From Cloacibacillus porcorum (GTDB taxonomy: Bacteria > Synergistota > Synergistia > Synergistales > Synergistaceae), in assembly GCF_001701045.1 (NCBI RefSeq), contig NZ_CP016757.1, positions 2,940,219 to 3,004,218 on the forward strand: DNA of 64,000 nt. The letters are read 5' to 3'. The notes under the pieces were generated by a model. The model was not told the origin of the DNA. It worked only from the letters and a program-made list of their open reading frames with translations, and searched no databases. The translations under genes and the position numbers were made by a program. The stretch's first letter is position 1; each line of letters opens with the position of its first letter. Shown piece after piece: positions 8,226-17,640 of the stretch.

Positions 8226-8762
8226 ATGCTCTTCTGCAATGTGAATATGTACCACGCTCCCGCCACCGCGATCTTTCCTCAATTAATCGAAGGTACCGGG
8301 GATATTTCCTGAGGATTTTCCCTGCAAGAAGCTATTAATGGGCCTATCTCCATTGGAAAAGGCCTATACGAAAACCCAATAACTGGAAACAACAAGGTTC
8401 TGGGAGAGAACCAAGGAATAGACTTCGGCGCTGAGTCCAACTACAACTGGGTCATGATGACGGCGCTGTCGTCATGCGCGCCTGTAATTGTTTACGATTA
8501 CGACACAATAGGCTCCTCCTGCAGCAACGTATGGGTATACCACGCTAGAGGAGGGGATATCCCCAACAACAGCATGCTCTTTAAAATCGATAATCCTGCT
8601 AAGAAATTTATAGTCTATACGGTCAGAGCATACGGCAGCGATTACGATAAATATATTGACAAAATCTTATGCCATGGCTACCAGAGCAAAAACCTGTGTA
8701 TCGTAAGCGGATACCCCAACAACATATGCGTTGGCAGAGACGGCGGAGTCTCTTTCTACTGA
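8226..8762 (+). pseudogene. Unknown gene interrupted by an in-frame TGA
   Basis: One reading frame runs from ATG 8226 to the TAG-free end at 8762 with a single interruption, TGA at 8310-8312 (codon 29). The codons before it (ending GTGDIS) and after it (starting GFSLQEAINGP) read as normal protein, giving 178 residues if read through. The downstream part has WVYHARGGDIP and NICVGRDGGVSF near the C-terminus, suggesting a small beta-rich soluble domain. I recognise no family. A simple TGG-to-TGA nonsense change is the plainest reading; selenocysteine or read-through are alternatives. The first in-frame ATG after the TGA is at 8454 and lacks a convincing ribosome site. The upstream gene ends 14 bases before. 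Confidence 0.6.
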
Positions 8763-8779
8763 TCCACTTTCACACAACC

Positions 8780-8823
8780 AAAGCCGGCATGCATGCCTCT
8801 GACACAGCGTGCCTGCCGGCTTT
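8780..8823 (+). terminator. Hairpin terminator after small cassette
   Basis: AAAGCCGGCA (8780-8789) pairs with TGCCGGCTTT (8814-8823), with a further TGCATGC/GCGTGCC pairing inside. There is only a short T run, so termination may be partial. Confidence 0.55.
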
Positions 8824-9127
8824 GTAACATATATAAAAACTGGACGCATTAAAAAATCTTTGTCATTCTTCTAAATATAAGTCACACCAGAGAAGAGAAC
8901 CCGGTAGCAAGCGTCTTTAATTGCTCAGCCCCTGCGGTTTTATCTCTTCGCCTTTACCGGCACACCGTGTTTGCAGAAAAATTATAACGTTGAGTTTCAA
9001 TTCCAAACTTATATGGTAGCAAAACTAACCTTTCTCGTGGAATAATCTTCAACATTGCCCATTCCGACCGCTATTGAAGTGTTTACTACGCACTAAAACT
9101 ACAGACACATAAAATTCTCAACTATTA
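8824..9127. other. Leader region of the polysaccharide locus, nothing recognised
   Basis: About 300 AT-rich bases without a credible frame. Two GGTAGC motifs (near 8910 and 9014) recall the core of JUMPstart/ops elements but are about 105 bases apart and lack the rest of the consensus. Confidence 0.4.
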
Positions 9128-9136
9128 TGTTATAAT
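9128..9136 (+). promoter_or_regulatory. Extended -10 promoter for rfbB operon
   Basis: TGT-TATAAT (TATAAT at 9131-9136) is an extended -10 element about 44 bases before the rfbB GTG start. No clear -35 is present. It would drive the plus-strand half of the polysaccharide locus. Confidence 0.6.
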
Positions 9137-9179
9137 CGTGGGAGAGTAAAAATTACTATGCGCGAGGACGGATGCGTTA

Positions 9180-10250
9180 GTGAAAAATAAAAAAATCTAT
9201 CTCCTAACCGGAGCAGCGGGGTTTATTGGAAGCAACCTTGCGCACTACCTCGCCTCAAAGGGCGATAAGGTCGTTGTCTACGACAAGCTGACCTATGCGG
9301 GAAATAAAGCCTCCCTCGACGGCATTCCCACTGAATCCCTCGCCTTTGTAAACGGCGATATCTGCGATACGGCGCTGGTATACGAAACACTTGTAAAATA
9401 TGGCGTAGACGCGGTCTTCCACCTCGCGGCGGAGAGCCATGTCGACCGCTCTATCGACGGCCCAGCGGCATTCATCGAGACCAACATCAACGGGACATTT
9501 TCCATGCTCTCCGCCTCGCGTAAATATTACGAAACGCTGGACGATGAGAAAAAGAGAGACTTCCGGTTCCTGCATATATCAACCGACGAGGTCTACGGCA
9601 GCCTGGGCGACAGCGGCTATTTTACGGAAGATACGCCATACGCGCCCAACTCGCCATACTCCGCCTCCAAGGCGTCGTCGGATCATCTCGTGCGTGCCTG
9701 GTTCCACACCTACGGATTTCCCGTGCTGACGACCAACTGCTCCAACAACTACGGTCCGCGCCAGTTTCCGGAGAAATTGATCCCTCTCATTATTCACAAC
9801 GCCCTCGCGGGAAAACCTCTGCCGATATACGGCGACGGTAAAAATGTCCGCGACTGGCTCTACGTGGAAGACCACTGCCGCGCCCTGCACACTGTAATGC
9901 TCAAGGGAACAACGGGAGAAACCTACAACGTCGGCGGCAACTGCGAGCGGCAGAATATCCAGATTGTAAAGACAATCTGCGCCATACTTGATGAAATACG
10001 TCCAAAGGCCGGTGGCGCGAAATACGAATCACAGATAACATATGTAAAAGACCGCCCTGGCCATGACCGCCGCTATGCGATCGATGCCTCAAAGATAAAG
10101 CGAGAACTCGGATGGCAGCCGCAGGAAACCTTCGAAAGCGGCATCCGTAAGACGGTTGAATGGTATTTGAACAATCAGATATGGATTGAAAATATACTAA
10201 GTGGGAAATACCGCGGCGAACGGCTCGGATTGGGAGGGACGCAGGAATGA
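9180..10250 (+). CDS. rfbB: dTDP-glucose 4,6-dehydratase
   Basis: A 356-residue extended SDR that converts dTDP-glucose to dTDP-4-keto-6-deoxyglucose. It has the NAD-binding [11 protein letters not shown] near residue 11, [12 protein letters not shown] near 82, the catalytic STDEVYGS near 134 and [11 protein letters not shown] (YxxxK) near 162, and [14 protein letters not shown] near 190. Length is typical. The start is GTG. It overlaps rfbA by 4 bases (ATGA), so the two are translationally coupled. No rfbC or rfbD is found in the window, so the 4-keto product may go to an amino sugar rather than rhamnose. Confidence 0.95.
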   Translation: MKNKKIYLLTGAAGFIGSNLAHYLASKGDKVVVYDKLTYAGNKASLDGIPTESLAFVNGDICDTALVYETLVKYGVDAVFHLAAESHVDRSIDGPAAFIETNINGTFSMLSASRKYYETLDDEKKRDFRFLHISTDEVYGSLGDSGYFTEDTPYAPNSPYSASKASSDHLVRAWFHTYGFPVLTTNCSNNYGPRQFPEKLIPLIIHNALAGKPLPIYGDGKNVRDWLYVEDHCRALHTVMLKGTTGETYNVGGNCERQNIQIVKTICAILDEIRPKAGGAKYESQITYVKDRPGHDRRYAIDASKIKRELGWQPQETFESGIRKTVEWYLNNQIWIENILSGKYRGERLGLGGTQE

Positions 10251-11131
10251 TCACCAAAGGTATAATACTCGCCGGCGGCTCCGGCACGCGCCTCTGGCCG
10301 CTGACCATCCCAGTCAGCAAACAGCTGATGCCGGTATATGATAAACCGATGATCTACTACCCCCTCTCGACGCTGATGCTCGCCGGCATCCGCGACATCC
10401 TCGTCATCACCACGCCGGAAGACAGCGAATCCTTCCAGCGCCTGCTGAAAGACGGATCACAGTGGGGCATTAGGATATCCTACGCCGTGCAGCCAAAGCC
10501 GGAGGGGCTGGCCCAGGCCTTCATCATCGGCGAAGAATTCATCAACGGCGACGGCTGCGCCCTGGTGCTCGGAGACAACATCTTCTATGGCCGCGGCCTG
10601 ACAAGAATGCTCCAAGAGGCTGCCGCTCATGAGGCGGGTGCCACCGTCTTCGGCTACCCAGTCGATGATCCTGAGCGCTACGGCGTAGTAGAATTTGACG
10701 CCGAGGGCAACGCAATCTCCCTTGAAGAAAAACCGGCCAAGCCAAAATCAAACTGCGCCGTCGTCGGCCTCTACTTCTACGACAACAACGTCGTGGAGAT
10801 AGCGAAAAATCTCAAGCCATCGCCAAGGGGCGAACTGGAGATAACCGACCTCAACAGAGTCTACCTCGAAAAAAAACAGCTAAAAGTCGAAGTCTTCGGC
10901 CGCGGCTTTACCTGGCTCGACACCGGCACTCATGACAGCCTGATCGAGGCCGCCAATTTTGTGCAGATAATACAGAAACGCCAAGGACTTATGATTTCCT
11001 GTCCGGAAGAAATCGCATTAGGGTTAGGGTGGATAACGGCGAAACATTTGGGAGAATTAGCTATTCCTCTTTCAAAAACAGATTATGGAAAATATCTTTT
11101 AAAACAGGCATATGAAAACGCCAGGAACTGA
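10247..11131 (+). CDS. rfbA: Glucose-1-phosphate thymidylyltransferase
   Basis: A 294-residue enzyme making dTDP-glucose from dTTP and glucose-1-phosphate. The nucleotidyl-transfer motif [11 protein letters not shown] is at residues 9-19, followed by [17 protein letters not shown] near 25, LGDNIFYG near 107, VEFDAEGN near 144 and [15 protein letters not shown] near 218. Length is standard. Codon use changes near position 10980: upstream it is GC-rich, while the last 48 or so codons (TTA, ATA, AAA, GAT) match the AT-rich genes that follow. This suggests a recombination joint inside the gene that kept the reading frame intact. Confidence 0.95.
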   Translation: MITKGIILAGGSGTRLWPLTIPVSKQLMPVYDKPMIYYPLSTLMLAGIRDILVITTPEDSESFQRLLKDGSQWGIRISYAVQPKPEGLAQAFIIGEEFINGDGCALVLGDNIFYGRGLTRMLQEAAAHEAGATVFGYPVDDPERYGVVEFDAEGNAISLEEKPAKPKSNCAVVGLYFYDNNVVEIAKNLKPSPRGELEITDLNRVYLEKKQLKVEVFGRGFTWLDTGTHDSLIEAANFVQIIQKRQGLMISCPEEIALGLGWITAKHLGELAIPLSKTDYGKYLLKQAYENARN

Positions 11132-11227
11132 TGCTATGACTACTTTAATATGGCCCAATACGTGGGCAAATGTACAATACCAATTCTGTTATTATAAATA
11201 ACGCAAATAGTCTGTGTTGGTGATTAT

Positions 11228-11932
11228 ATGAAATTAGGAATTATGCAACCCTACTTTATTCCATACATAGGTTATTGGCAGCTGATAAATGCTGTCGATA
11301 AGTATGTGATTTACGACGATGTAAATTTTATCAAGGGGGGCTGGATCAATAGAAATAGAATATTGATGGATGGCAATCCAATGTATTTTAATGTCCCCAT
11401 GTTTGGAGCCAGTCCGTATAAGCTCATCAAAGAAGTTCGCGTCAACAATGACAATAAAATAATAAATAAAAATTTAAGGATTATTGAAGCAGCATATAAA
11501 AAAGCTCCGTATTACAATAAAGTATATCCTCTGATTGAGAAAATTTTGAAATGTAATAAGGACAATATTGCAGAATATGTAACAGATTCTTTCTATGTGA
11601 TTTGTGATTACTTGGATATAACTACAGAATTTGTTGTATCGTCTTCTTTGAATAAAGATTGTAGCTTAAAAGCACAAGATAAAGTATTAGCTATTTGTAA
11701 AATTTTAGGGGCAACGGAGTACTATAACGCTATCGGAGGTCAAAGTTTATATTCTTTTACGGATTTCGCTAATTGCGGTATTCGCCTCAAATTCCTAAAG
11801 ACAAACAATATAGAGTATAGACAATTTAGAAATGAATTCCAAAGTAATTTATCAATACTAGATATCATGATGTTTAATGATACAGAGAAAATAAAAAGAT
11901 TCTTGAATGATTACACACTTATAGAAAACTAG
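11228..11932 (+). CDS. WbqC-like family protein
   Basis: A 234-residue protein with the WbqC-like family N-terminus MQPYFIPYIGYWQLI, then VIYDDVNFIKGGWINRNRIL and later YYNAIGGQSLY near residue 170. Members occur in O-antigen and capsule loci near sugar aminotransferases; the reaction is not firmly known. It is the first gene of the strongly AT-rich block and follows rfbA by 96 bases. The weak ribosome site GGTGAT precedes the ATG. Confidence 0.85.
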   Translation: MKLGIMQPYFIPYIGYWQLINAVDKYVIYDDVNFIKGGWINRNRILMDGNPMYFNVPMFGASPYKLIKEVRVNNDNKIINKNLRIIEAAYKKAPYYNKVYPLIEKILKCNKDNIAEYVTDSFYVICDYLDITTEFVVSSSLNKDCSLKAQDKVLAICKILGATEYYNAIGGQSLYSFTDFANCGIRLKFLKTNNIEYRQFRNEFQSNLSILDIMMFNDTEKIKRFLNDYTLIEN

Positions 11933-11941
11933 GAGAATCTA

Positions 11942-12907
11942 ATGAAAGAATATGGTGGTTATATAGAATTTGAACATTATACTGGAAAACACTACCATCA
12001 GAATGCTATTCCATTGAATACCGGGCGAAATTGCCTACGATACTTGATTCGTGCAAAAAAAATTAAACATATTGCTATGCCACGTTTTATATGTTCTGCC
12101 GTAACAAATGTGTGCAAAAATGAAGGAGTGCGTATCACTTACTATTTCATAAATCGGGAATTAAAACCGATTGGCATAGAGGAATTCGATGAAGGAACAT
12201 ACTTATATATCGTTAATTATTATGGTTTATTGGATACAGATTACGTTACCAAACTTGCGTGCAAATATAGAGTAATCATTGATAATTCTCAAGCATTTTT
12301 TGAAAGCGCAATAACGGGAATTGATACAATTTATACATGCAGGAAATTTTTCGGTGTTGCTGATGGAGCATATTTAATAACTGATTCTAGGATAGACGAA
12401 CATATTGAAGTGGATACTTCTTATGATCGGATGGCGTTTCTCTTTGGGAGATATGAAGTGGACGCCAGCACCTTTTATCCGGCCTTTCGGCAAAATGAGC
12501 AAAGACTTGATACAATTGAAATCCGTTATATGTCAAAAATTACACAAAATATTTTGCGAAATATTGATTATAATTATATAAAGAATATTCGAAATCAAAA
12601 TTACTGTACTTTGAATAACACCATAGGGAAAAATAATTTACTAAGAACCCAAAAACCTATAGTTGGTCCATATATGTATCCATTTCTAATAAACAATGGG
12701 AATTACCTTCGCACTAAATTGAAAGAAAAAAATATATATGTTCCAGTTCTTTGGCCAAATATATTAGAAACAGAAAAATGTGAAAGTTATGAATATTATT
12801 TTGCTGATAATATTCTTCCATTGCCTTGCGATCAACGTTATTCAACGCAAGACATGCTTTATATTGCCAACACTATAGACTATTTTTTACAGGAGGGAAT
12901 TAAATGA
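11942..12907 (+). CDS. DegT/DnrJ-type aminotransferase-fold protein (short form)
   Basis: A 321-residue protein resembling short DegT/DnrJ/EryC1 family members found in surface polysaccharide loci. The cofactor segment looks like YTCRKFFGVADGAYL near residue 131, with the lysine in RKFF a candidate for the PLP-binding residue, preceded by VIIDNSQAFFE (the Asp of the PLP site) near 107. It lacks the usual SFHxTK motif, so whether it is an active transaminase is uncertain. It follows the wbqC-like gene by 9 bases with ribosome site AGGAGA and overlaps the next gene by 4 bases. Confidence 0.65.
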   Translation: MKEYGGYIEFEHYTGKHYHQNAIPLNTGRNCLRYLIRAKKIKHIAMPRFICSAVTNVCKNEGVRITYYFINRELKPIGIEEFDEGTYLYIVNYYGLLDTDYVTKLACKYRVIIDNSQAFFESAITGIDTIYTCRKFFGVADGAYLITDSRIDEHIEVDTSYDRMAFLFGRYEVDASTFYPAFRQNEQRLDTIEIRYMSKITQNILRNIDYNYIKNIRNQNYCTLNNTIGKNNLLRTQKPIVGPYMYPFLINNGNYLRTKLKEKNIYVPVLWPNILETEKCESYEYYFADNILPLPCDQRYSTQDMLYIANTIDYFLQEGIK

Positions 12908-13899
12908 AAAGAATTATAATTTTTGGTGCAACTGGTAACGTAGGCTCTTACGTATTGAAATACGCACGTGAATATTTCCCATCACAAGAATATGAAGTAA
13001 TCGCTTCAGGCAGGAGAAAAACTGACTTTTTTATGAAAGAAGGCATTCCTTACTACCCCGTAGACATTTCAAAAGCGGAAGATTTTGATATATTACCGCA
13101 TGACAATATCTTTGCTGTGATTTACCTAGCCGCTCAAATTCCTTCTTATATGGCTGGATATCAGCCAGATAAATATATAAAATCTAATATAATTGGTGCC
13201 TACAATGTTCTGGAATATTGTAGGAAAACACATGCGGACAGGATTTTATTTTCAACAACAGTATTTGACATATCTCTTTCAGCAAAAGACGGCGTAGTAC
13301 TGAAACCCGATATTCCATATAATTTTAGCTATGAGGGTGATCATGCAGTATATGTAATAACTAAAAACACTGCCATAGAATTTATTAAACATTATTATCG
13401 GGAATATAACCTGAAAAAGTTTATTTTTCGTTTCCCCACTATTTATAGTTATAGCCCATATCATTATTACCATCCCAATGGAAAGAAAACGATACGCCCA
13501 GTTTATCGTATGATCGATTTGGCCAAAAGAGGTGAACCAATAGAACTTTGGGGAAACCCTAACTACGCAAAAGATATGGTTCATGTGTATGATTGCGCAC
13601 AGATGATCTGCAGGGCAGTTGAAGTTGACAGAAATGAAGGGTTTTATAATGTTGGCACTGGCATCCCAGTTACTTTAAAAGAACAAATTGAAACAATAAT
13701 AAAGGTTTTTTCACCGAAAGATCATCCTTCTAAGATCATATATTGCCCTGAAAAACCGGCAGGTGGCGGGTTCCTAATGGATGTTGAGAATGCAAAAATG
13801 GAACTTGGGTATGAACCAAAATATGACTGCCTTCGGCTTTTTGAAAATTATAAGGCTGAAATGGAAATTAACCGTTTTAAAGAATTGCGTGAAGAGTAG
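12904..13899 (+). CDS. NAD-dependent epimerase/dehydratase
   Basis: A 331-residue extended SDR. GATGNVGSYVL near residue 8 is the dinucleotide motif; LAAQIP near 80 and FSTTVFD near 118 line the active site, with YVITKNTAIEF (YxxxK) near 150 and FRFPTIYS near 175. The substrate is probably a nucleotide sugar from the rfbAB branch, but the exact step cannot be read from sequence. Strong ribosome site CAGGAGGG; ATGA overlap with the preceding aminotransferase-fold gene indicates coupling. Confidence 0.82.
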   Translation: MKRIIIFGATGNVGSYVLKYAREYFPSQEYEVIASGRRKTDFFMKEGIPYYPVDISKAEDFDILPHDNIFAVIYLAAQIPSYMAGYQPDKYIKSNIIGAYNVLEYCRKTHADRILFSTTVFDISLSAKDGVVLKPDIPYNFSYEGDHAVYVITKNTAIEFIKHYYREYNLKKFIFRFPTIYSYSPYHYYHPNGKKTIRPVYRMIDLAKRGEPIELWGNPNYAKDMVHVYDCAQMICRAVEVDRNEGFYNVGTGIPVTLKEQIETIIKVFSPKDHPSKIIYCPEKPAGGGFLMDVENAKMELGYEPKYDCLRLFENYKAEMEINRFKELREE

Positions 13900-13979
13900 A
13901 GTTTTATGTATAGATTCTATTATGGCTCTTTTTATGATTAATAGTTAGTTCGCAATCTAACACGAAAGGATAAGGTTTT

Positions 13980-15089
13980 ATGTCACATAAGATCCTAGTG
14001 ACCCGTTCATCGATGCCAGATATAGACGAGTATATTGAGGAAATCAAAGATATATGGGATACTCATTGGCTTACGAATATGGGGACTAAACATAAGCGCT
14101 TGCAAGCAGAACTAAAAAACTATCTTGATGTAGAGAACATCGACCTACTAACTAATGGGCATATGGCCTTAGAATTATCCATACAAGCGTTAAAACTGCA
14201 GGGAGAAGTTATTACTACCCCTTTCACGTTCGCGTCCACAACTCATGCTATTGTTCGAAATAACCTGGAACCAGTATTCTGCGATATAAATCCGATTGAT
14301 TTCACAATAGACGTTACAAAAATAGAATCTCTGATTACAGATAAAACATGCGCAATTGTTCCGGTACACGTATATGGTAATGTATGTAATGTTGAGGAAA
14401 TAGCACGCATCGCAAAAAAATACGGGTTAAAGATTATTTATGATGCCGCACATACTTTTGGGGTTCGATATAAGAAAAAAGGAATTGGTTCCTATGGCGA
14501 TGTATCGTGCTTTAGTTTCCATGCGACTAAAGTTTTTAATACAATTGAAGGAGGCGCCGTTTGTTTTAAGGACAATGATTTTGGGCTCAATATATACCGC
14601 CTTAAGAATTTTGGTATTCGTGACCAAGAGACGGTTGACAGTATAGGAACAAACGCCAAGATGAATGAGTTTTGTGCCGCAATGGGTCTATGTAATTTAC
14701 ATAGCATCAACATTGAAATCGCAAAACGCAAGGCTGTTACAGAAAGATATAGGCGTCAATTATCAGGATTCGATGGCATTCAATTGAATCCTGCCCAAAA
14801 AGATGTGCAGCAGAACTATGCGTATTTCCCCATTGTTATTAATGAAGAAGTTTTTGGCTCAACTAGAAACGATGTTTTCAGAAAATTGGCTGAGAATGGC
14901 ATTGGAGCAAGAAAATATTTCTACCCATTGACGAACTCTTTTGATTGCTTTCATGGAAAGTACACCCCCTATCTTACACCGATAGCTTTACAGATCAGCG
15001 AACGTGTATTAACTTTGCCATTATATGCTGATTTAGCATTTGGTGATGTAGATAAGATTTGTGAAGTCATATTAAGCTGCAAAAAGTAG
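13980..15089 (+). CDS. DegT/DnrJ/EryC1 sugar aminotransferase, VioA-like
   Basis: A 369-residue PLP-dependent sugar aminotransferase. ITTPFTFASTTHAIVRNN near residue 80, PVHVYGN near 125, IIYDAAHTFG near 150 and SFHATKVFNTIEGGAV near 179 are diagnostic; the lysine in HATK binds PLP. The N-terminus (VTRSSMPDIDEYIEEI, WLTNMG) recalls VioA-type enzymes that aminate dTDP-4-keto-6-deoxyglucose at C4. With rfbA and rfbB present and rfbC/rfbD absent, dTDP-Qui4N or a derivative is a plausible product. The regiochemistry is an inference. It is the last gene of the plus-strand half and converges on wzx. Confidence 0.85.
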   Translation: MSHKILVTRSSMPDIDEYIEEIKDIWDTHWLTNMGTKHKRLQAELKNYLDVENIDLLTNGHMALELSIQALKLQGEVITTPFTFASTTHAIVRNNLEPVFCDINPIDFTIDVTKIESLITDKTCAIVPVHVYGNVCNVEEIARIAKKYGLKIIYDAAHTFGVRYKKKGIGSYGDVSCFSFHATKVFNTIEGGAVCFKDNDFGLNIYRLKNFGIRDQETVDSIGTNAKMNEFCAAMGLCNLHSINIEIAKRKAVTERYRRQLSGFDGIQLNPAQKDVQQNYAYFPIVINEEVFGSTRNDVFRKLAENGIGARKYFYPLTNSFDCFHGKYTPYLTPIALQISERVLTLPLYADLAFGDVDKICEVILSCKK

Positions 15090-15149
15090 AAGAAGAGAGA
15101 AATTATAAAGTTCGCATATAGCTGTCAACGTAATATTCCTAATAACTTG

Positions 15150-16604
15150 CTAAACTCTATATTTATTCTTAACAAAAGACGAAATTAAGAGTTTGGTGAG
15201 ATAGTCCATACTCCCAATCTTGGCTAAGATCGCCAAGGTAGTATATGTTAATATCCCGCATATTATCTGCAACAGCAACAAAATATAAATCGAAACGTTT
15301 GCAATACAACCTACTATATATACACATACTCCCATTATAATTGAAAGTAGAAAAGATGGCATAACATCTCTTAATTGTTCAAGATAAGTATAGCCTATGA
15401 GTTTTTTATTAGGATATGCGTTTATAAACGTTGAAGCTATTCCACTTAAGACCGCGCTCCAAGCAATAGCAATAAGCGACCGAAAGAAAATTATTGCTAC
15501 AGCTAAAACGGTTATCCCTATTACTTTTTTTATTATTTCCAATTTCAAGAATATATCACTTCTGCCAACCGCATTTATGGCAGTAAGATTTGAAGTATGA
15601 ATAGGATAAAAAATAAAGCTGATACAACAAATCTGCATAAACGGCACACAGGGTAACCATTTATCGGTAAGGACAATGCGAACTAACGGCTCTGCCGTAG
15701 CAATCATACCAGCCATTAGGGGCAATATAATAAATGCACTCATAGAAATGGCTTTACGCATCATATCCTTAATTTTCAATGGATCATCTTGCATTTGCGA
15801 AAGTGCAGGAAGCATTATTGTCTGTATCGAACCATCAATGTTTCCAATCACCACCTGCGGAAACATACGTCCCCTACTAAAGAACCCTAGATCTGAGGCA
15901 TAGAACATTTTGCCAATTACCAAGCTCTGCGCTTCACGGTAACCTGTATCAAGCAATGCAGAGACCAACAGTTTCCAACCAAAAGAAAATAAATGTACAA
16001 CTCGTCCGAAAGAAAAAAGACGTTTAGGTCTCCATTTAACCGTAACCCACATGATAGCACACAAAAAAAACTGATTTAATATCTGCTGCCAGACCAACGC
16101 CCACACACCATAACCACTATATGCCATAAAACCTCCAATAGTGCCAGAAATAGCCATCGATCCTAAACTGCTATAAAATAATTGTTTAAATTTAAACTCA
16201 CGAGCAACAACTGCATTCTGAATCGAGTTAACTGCTCCAAAGAAAAGGATAATCGAAATGACACGTAACGTAACAATAAGTCGCGGCATTTTGAAAAATA
16301 CGGCTATCATCGGAGCACAAAAATAAAAGGCAACATAAAGTACACTAGCTACACCAAGGCTTAAGTAAAATACCGAAGAAAAATCCAACTCGTCTGCTAC
16401 TTTAGCTTGTATAAGTGCAGTATTAAACCCACTCTGTACAAAAACCTGTGCAAAATTAATGAAAACTAGCAATAATGCAATGACACCGAAATCAGAAGGG
16501 GACAACAGTCGCGCCAAGATAATCTGGACAATAAACTGGACAGCCTGATTGCCTGTACGCTCAAGATATTTCCAAATCAAAGAAATAAATATTGTAGAGT
16601 TAAT
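15150..16604 (-). CDS. wzx: Polysaccharide flippase (Wzx/WzxC-type)
   Basis: An integral membrane protein of about 484 residues and some 12-14 transmembrane segments, of the polysaccharide transporter family; it would flip undecaprenyl-linked repeat units across the inner membrane. ARLLSPSDFGVIAL and SGFNTALIQ near the N-terminus are family hallmarks. The start needs care: there is no ATG or GTG between the upstream stop and the conserved IWKYLERTG. A TTG at 16580 would cut into the conserved first helix, whereas GGGGG at 16612-16616 stands seven bases before an ATT at 16604-16602. I prefer the ATT start. AT-rich codon use like its neighbours. Confidence 0.85.
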   Translation of the reverse strand: MNSTIFISLIWKYLERTGNQAVQFIVQIILARLLSPSDFGVIALLLVFINFAQVFVQSGFNTALIQAKVADELDFSSVFYLSLGVASVLYVAFYFCAPMIAVFFKMPRLIVTLRVISIILFFGAVNSIQNAVVAREFKFKQLFYSSLGSMAISGTIGGFMAYSGYGVWALVWQQILNQFFLCAIMWVTVKWRPKRLFSFGRVVHLFSFGWKLLVSALLDTGYREAQSLVIGKMFYASDLGFFSRGRMFPQVVIGNIDGSIQTIMLPALSQMQDDPLKIKDMMRKAISMSAFIILPLMAGMIATAEPLVRIVLTDKWLPCVPFMQICCISFIFYPIHTSNLTAINAVGRSDIFLKLEIIKKVIGITVLAVAIIFFRSLIAIAWSAVLSGIASTFINAYPNKKLIGYTYLEQLRDVMPSFLLSIIMGVCVYIVGCIANVSIYILLLLQIICGILTYTTLAILAKIGSMDYLTKLLISSFVKNKYRV

Positions 16605-16650
16605 GACTTTTCCCCCTTCGAATAATATTTTTATCTAGTGTCGTATGATT

Positions 16651-17640
16651 TTATTTCAACGAACTCAAGAAGGCATCGTTCTTAATCTTAAATATAATTT
16701 TTTGCACTATTCTTCCAATAATATGCGGTAAATATATTAATATAAGTAATAATATATTTCTTTTTTTATATATTTTATATATAAATTCTAACTCCGTATG
16801 AGAACGAGTACAAAGATAATTAACTATTGCGTCTACGACATATCTCGTCCGTTTAGACTTATACAAGAAAGGCCTACCAAAAACCAATCCTGCTTTTCTT
16901 TCAATTTCTTCCCTCAATATATATGAGCCCGTATCACTTTTACGCTTATATCTCACAGAGTAGCTCGATCCATTTGTAGCCATACTACGATATGCACTCA
17001 TAATATCAGGAAAAACGTATATGTCCCCCTGCATCGAAAGAAACGCTACTAAAGAAAAATCAAGAAGCGGAGCCCAATTCGATAAATTATAATCAACAAT
17101 TGCCCTCCGCCTAAAAACTAATGTTGCAGTCTGCCCAGGTAACAGAAATTTTTCTGCATCGTTATATGTAAAAACGCGTGCCTGTTTTGAAACATATAAA
17201 AATGTAGGGGAATATCTAGCTGTTGGACACCCATCATCATTTACAATTATACACTGATGCGTAGTTGCAATGTATTCTCTGTGTACCTCCATAAAATCTA
17301 TTTGTTTTTTAAGCTTATTTGCATCTAACCAGTAGTCATCACCCTCGCACAAAGCAATATATCTCCCTTTAATACAAGGAGAAATATGTGTGCAAAATAT
17401 ATTAACACCTTGAGAATATTGGTTTTGCTTTTGATAAATTGGCTTTATAACTTCAGGGTATTTACATTCGTATTCCCTTATTATTTTCTGTGTTGAATCA
17501 GTTGAAGCATCATCATGTATTATGACTTCATATTTAAACGGCACTTCTTGTTTCAAAAAGCCATCAAGTGTTTCTCTTATATATTTTTCATGATTATATG
17601 CAAAACAACATATACTTAATAATACGGTATTATCAGACAT
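16651..17640 (-). CDS. Family 2 glycosyltransferase
   Basis: A 329-residue GT-A glycosyltransferase. LLSICCFAYNHEKYIRETL near residue 8, YEVIIHDDASTDSTQKII near 38 (the DD of the nucleotide site) and YIALCEGDDYWLDANKLKKQ near 96 (metal-binding motif) are clear. It should add one sugar of the O-unit at the cytoplasmic face. It overlaps the start of its neighbour's end by 8 bases (wzy stop at 17633). Donor and acceptor are not predictable. Confidence 0.88.
   Translation of the reverse strand: MSDNTVLLSICCFAYNHEKYIRETLDGFLKQEVPFKYEVIIHDDASTDSTQKIIREYECKYPEVIKPIYQKQNQYSQGVNIFCTHISPCIKGRYIALCEGDDYWLDANKLKKQIDFMEVHREYIATTHQCIIVNDDGCPTARYSPTFLYVSKQARVFTYNDAEKFLLPGQTATLVFRRRAIVDYNLSNWAPLLDFSLVAFLSMQGDIYVFPDIMSAYRSMATNGSSYSVRYKRKSDTGSYILREEIERKAGLVFGRPFLYKSKRTRYVVDAIVNYLCTRSHTELEFIYKIYKKRNILLLILIYLPHIIGRIVQKIIFKIKNDAFLSSLK

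Noticed and set aside
8226-8762. Firm call of a selenoprotein at the in-frame TGA
   Set aside because: No convincing SECIS-type hairpin was seen just after the TGA and the residue context is not a known Sec motif.
8900-9020. JUMPstart/ops element before the polysaccharide operon
   Set aside because: Only two isolated GGTAGC motifs; spacing and the rest of the consensus do not fit.
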